Assembly: GCA_034666705.1 (NCBI GenBank) | Contig: JAXDLH010000073.1 | Span: 1-7,491 of the forward strand | Source: JAXDLH01 sp034666705 | Lineage (GTDB): Bacteria; Chloroflexota; UBA6077; SHYK01 | Length of the DNA: 7,491 nt | Reading direction: 5' to 3' | Shown: positions 5,259 to 7,491 of the stretch, in pieces | Numbering within the stretch: position 1 is the first letter of the stretch | How the letters are laid out: each line of letters begins with the position of its first letter | Notes under the pieces: generated by a model | The model's input: only the letters and a program-made list of their open reading frames with translations | The model's database searches: none | Told to the model about the DNA's origin: nothing | Made by a program: the position numbers and the translations under genes

Positions 5259-6806
5259 GTGGCGGGATCCCGCGCTGAGTACGATGCCGCGCTCGTCCGC
5301 CTCGAGGCGGAGGCCCGCACTGGTGACGCGCGCGAGGCCGAGCGGCTGCATGCTGCAGGGAAGCGGACCGCCCGGGAACGGATCGACTTCCTCCTAGATC
5401 CCGGCTCGTTCGTCGAGGAGTTCATGCTCGCCGAAACGCAGGCGACGGACTTTGGTATGGCCGAGCGCCGCCGCCCCACAGACGGCATCGTGCTCGGGAG
5501 CGGGGCGGTCGATGGGCGGCTCATCTACGTCTTTGCGCAGGATCGCACGATTCTCCAGGGTGGTGTGGGATCGGCCCACGGCGAGAAGATCGCGTACGCG
5601 CTCGAGACGGCGACCCGACTCGGCGTGCCAATCGTGGGCCTCTACGACTCGGTCGGTGCCCGCATCCAGGAAGGACTCGACGTGACGCGCGCTGTGGGGC
5701 GCATCTTCGCCGCCGCAACGCAGGCGAGCGGGGCGGTGCCGCAAATCAGCGCGATCATGGGGCCGTGTGTCGGCGTGGCGGCGTACACGCCGATGCTGGG
5801 CGATTTCGTGGTGATGGTCGAGGGCAGCGGCCAGATGTTCGTCTCCAACCCGACGAGCATCCGGCAGGCGACCGGCGTCGACGTATCTGTTGAAGAGTTG
5901 GGTGGGGCGATGGTCCACGCCGAGATGACCGGCGTCGCGGACCTCGTGGTCCCAGACGATGCCAGTTGTCTGCAGGCGATCCGCAAGCTGCTGAGTTTCC
6001 TGCCCGCGAGTCATGCGGCCGTGCCGCCGCCCACAACCCCGGCCGAACCGAATGCGAGCGTCGATCTCGCTCGCGTGGTGCCGGACCAGATCGGCGAGCC
6101 GTACGACGTCCACGAGGTGATCTGCGGGCTGGTTGACGGTGGTGAGCTCATGGAGCTCAAGGCGCGCTTTGCGACGAACCTGATCGTCGGACTCGCGCGG
6201 CTCGATGGCCAGGTGGTGGGACTCGTCGCCAATCAGCCAGCGGTGCGCGGCGGCGCGCTCGACGCTCAGGGCGCCACCAAAGCCGCGGGCTTTATTCGGT
6301 TCTGCGACGCATTTGGCGTGCCGCTGATCTCGCTGGTGGATACGGCGGGGTTCGTCCCGTCGGTGGAGCAGGAGCACGGCGGCATCGTCCGGGCGGTGGC
6401 GCGTATGTTCTTTTCTTACGCCGAGGCCACGGTCCCGAAAATCGCCGTCTATCTTGGGCGCGGGTACGGTGGCGCGAAGCAAGCAATGGCGACGCGCGAG
6501 ATGGGCGCCGACCAACTATTCCTGTGGCCCGGCGTGGAGCTGGCGATCATGGAGGCCGAGAGCGCCGTGAGCATCCTGTATCGGCGTGAGATCGAGAGCG
6601 CGGCCGACCCGGCGGAGGCGCGTCGTGAGCGCGTTGCCGAGTTCAACGCGCGCTACGCTGGGCCCTTCGACGCGCTCGCCAAGCAGTTCGCGCATGCGGC
6701 TATCCGGCCCGAAGAGACGCGCGAGCGGCTGATCCGTGCGCTGCGCCTGCTCGTCGGCAAGCAGGTCGTGCGTCCGCCGAAGAAGCGCTCACTTCTGCCG
6801 ATCTGA
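5259..6806 (+). CDS. Biotin-dependent acyl-CoA carboxylase, carboxyltransferase (beta) subunit, PccB/AccD5-like
   Basis: The carboxyltransferase half of an acyl-CoA carboxylase transfers CO2 from carboxybiotin to an acyl-CoA, typically propionyl- or acetyl-CoA. The 515-residue length is normal. The N-terminal crotonase-like domain (to about residue 250) carries ERLHAAGKRTARERIDFLLD, GGVGSAHGEKI, DSVGARIQEG (130-139) and GPCVGVAAY (168-176). The C-terminal domain carries the PYDVHEVI region, VGLVANQP, VDTAGFVPSVEQEHGGI and GYGGAKQAM (402-410). The C-terminus RPPKKRSLLPI is typical. Translation starts at GTG 4 bases after the bioY stop with no evident Shine-Dalgarno site, suggesting coupling. 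The biotin-carrying alpha subunit is not in the window. Compared with Streptomyces PccB as I recall it, V132, V171, V173 and Q408 are unusual substitutions near the active site, so the acyl-CoA substrate is uncertain. A decarboxylase-associated homologue (methylmalonyl-CoA decarboxylase alpha) is the main alternative. Confidence 0.9.
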   Translation: MAGSRAEYDAALVRLEAEARTGDAREAERLHAAGKRTARERIDFLLDPGSFVEEFMLAETQATDFGMAERRRPTDGIVLGSGAVDGRLIYVFAQDRTILQGGVGSAHGEKIAYALETATRLGVPIVGLYDSVGARIQEGLDVTRAVGRIFAAATQASGAVPQISAIMGPCVGVAAYTPMLGDFVVMVEGSGQMFVSNPTSIRQATGVDVSVEELGGAMVHAEMTGVADLVVPDDASCLQAIRKLLSFLPASHAAVPPPTTPAEPNASVDLARVVPDQIGEPYDVHEVICGLVDGGELMELKARFATNLIVGLARLDGQVVGLVANQPAVRGGALDAQGATKAAGFIRFCDAFGVPLISLVDTAGFVPSVEQEHGGIVRAVARMFFSYAEATVPKIAVYLGRGYGGAKQAMATREMGADQLFLWPGVELAIMEAESAVSILYRREIESAADPAEARRERVAEFNARYAGPFDALAKQFAHAAIRPEETRERLIRALRLLVGKQVVRPPKKRSLLPI

Positions 6807-6822
6807 TGCGTGACCCGGGCTG

Positions 6823-7425
6823 ATGCTCGACTTCCTGCGGGCGGCGGGCGCCCTGAAGACGCTGCCCCGGCAAGGCTGGGTGGATCGCGGCATCCCCGCT
6901 CCGGAGTCCGTCGCCGACCACACCTACCGCGACGCCCTGATGGCGTGGCTGCTGGGGCGCGAGGCGGGGCTCGACACCGACCGGCTGGTGAAGATGATGC
7001 TGGTCCACGACCTGCCCGAGGTCGAGGTTGGCGACGCCACACCGTATGGCCCGATCGTGGCGGCGGGGATGGACGTGGCGGAGGCGGTGCCGCGCTGGCG
7101 CGAGCTGCTCACGGCCGGCGAATTGGCGGCGAACCAGGACGCGAAGCACCGGGCGGAAGCCGAGGGGCTGGATCGGCTCACCTCCGGGCTCCCCCCGCCC
7201 CTCGGAGACGAGCTCGCTGTCCTGTGGCATGAGTATGTGGAGCGACGCAGCCCAGAGGCGCGCTTCGCCGCGCAGATCGACAAGCTCGAGGCGCTGCTGC
7301 AAGCGATCGAGTACCGGGACGCCGGCCAGCCCGCCGACGTGAGCAACTTCCTGCTGACTGCCCAGCAGGAAGTGGAGCACCCCGTGCTGCGCCGCTTTCT
7401 CACCGAGCTCGAAGCCGCGATCTGA
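6823..7425 (+). CDS. HD-domain phosphohydrolase, HDDC2/YfbR-like (5'-deoxynucleotidase family)
   Basis: This is a metal-dependent HD hydrolase. Characterised relatives (E. coli YfbR, HDDC2/Ygk1) dephosphorylate deoxynucleoside 5'-monophosphates in the cytosol. The 200-residue length matches the family. The conserved order is seen: GWVDRGIP, then ESVADHTYR with metal ligand H33, KMMLVHDLPEVEVGD with the HD pair H62-D63 plus E66 and D71, and a final acidic ligand D153 in QIDKLEALLQA. The start at 6823 aligns with the family N-terminus (MLDFLRAAGALKTLPRQGW), and an in-frame TGA at 6811 rules out a longer form apart from a CTG at 6820. No clear ribosome binding site precedes it. It follows the carboxyltransferase gene after 16 bases and is probably cotranscribed. 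I see no evident metabolic link to biotin, so the pairing may be convenience rather than function. Confidence 0.88.
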   Translation: MLDFLRAAGALKTLPRQGWVDRGIPAPESVADHTYRDALMAWLLGREAGLDTDRLVKMMLVHDLPEVEVGDATPYGPIVAAGMDVAEAVPRWRELLTAGELAANQDAKHRAEAEGLDRLTSGLPPPLGDELAVLWHEYVERRSPEARFAAQIDKLEALLQAIEYRDAGQPADVSNFLLTAQQEVEHPVLRRFLTELEAAI

Positions 7426-7461
7426 ACCACTGGAGTTGGATGCGGTGCACTTGAATCGGTA

Positions 7462-7491
7462 GGGGGGCTTGTCCCCCGCCGTATTGCGGCG
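7462..7491. repeat. Tandem GC hairpins, probably the left half of a larger palindrome cut by the window end
   Basis: GGGGG (7463-7467) pairs with CCCCC (7473-7477) around a CTTGT loop. CGCCG (7477-7481) pairs with CGGCG (7487-7491) around TATTG, running to the last base. There are 36 bases between the HD-gene stop and this structure. No T-run is visible. It could be a REP-type repeat or serve as a terminator for the right gene block. Confidence 0.55.

Noticed and set aside
4709..5524. A 271-codon minus-strand open frame opposite bioY and the start of the carboxyltransferase gene
   Set aside because: It spans two real plus-strand genes and their junction and shows only low-complexity Arg/Ser/Ala sequence.
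5394..6515. A 373-codon open frame on the minus strand opposite the carboxyltransferase gene
   Set aside because: It is Arg/His/Asp-rich, as expected of a codon-position shadow, with no recognisable motif; the plus-strand gene is well supported.

Overview
The window is GC-rich, densely coded, uses GTG as well as ATG starts, and has no tRNA, rRNA, CRISPR array or transposase that I can see. The gene content (Rieske oxygenase, family 5 solute-binding lipoprotein, BioY next to a propionyl-CoA-carboxylase-type beta subunit, HDDC2-type HD phosphohydrolase) and a palindromic repeat of the ATCCTT/AAGGAT type suggest a soil or environmental high-GC bacterium. Chloroflexota (Thermomicrobia-like) is my best guess, but it is an inference from overall style and not proven by any marker gene.

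Left block (1-3480, plus strand): three co-directional genes. The first is a Rieske non-haem iron oxygenase of the phthalate-dioxygenase type, cut off by the left edge. The second is an oligopeptide/dipeptide-type solute-binding lipoprotein whose ribosome binding site overlaps the oxygenase stop codon. The third is a small protein that is only a cyclic-nucleotide-binding (CNBD) domain, 49 bases further on. No permease, ATPase, ferredoxin or reductase gene is visible, so the partners of the first two proteins lie elsewhere.

Middle (3481-4618): a 310-base convergent gap with three hairpin structures, including a REP-like palindrome (3654-3724) with degenerate partial copies nearby. Next comes a minus-strand gene for an unrecognised protein of about 200 residues with two N-terminal membrane segments. 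A divergent intergenic region follows, containing a GAAC-N4-GTTC operator-like palindrome just upstream of the minus-strand gene and a plausible sigma-70-type promoter for the plus-strand genes.

Right block (4619-7425, plus strand): a tight unit of bioY (biotin import), a biotin-dependent acyl-CoA carboxylase carboxyltransferase subunit (4-base gap) and an HD-domain 5'-deoxynucleotidase-like protein (16-base gap). The first two make functional sense together: one imports the cofactor, the other is half of an enzyme that needs it. The carboxyltransferase differs from the well-studied PccB sequence at several active-site-region positions. The window ends inside what looks like the left half of a large palindrome.

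I see no clear new defence or mobile system. The least ordinary items are the oxygenase/binding-protein/CNBD cassette, the altered carboxyltransferase active-site region, the operator before the unknown membrane gene and the two palindromic repeat loci.
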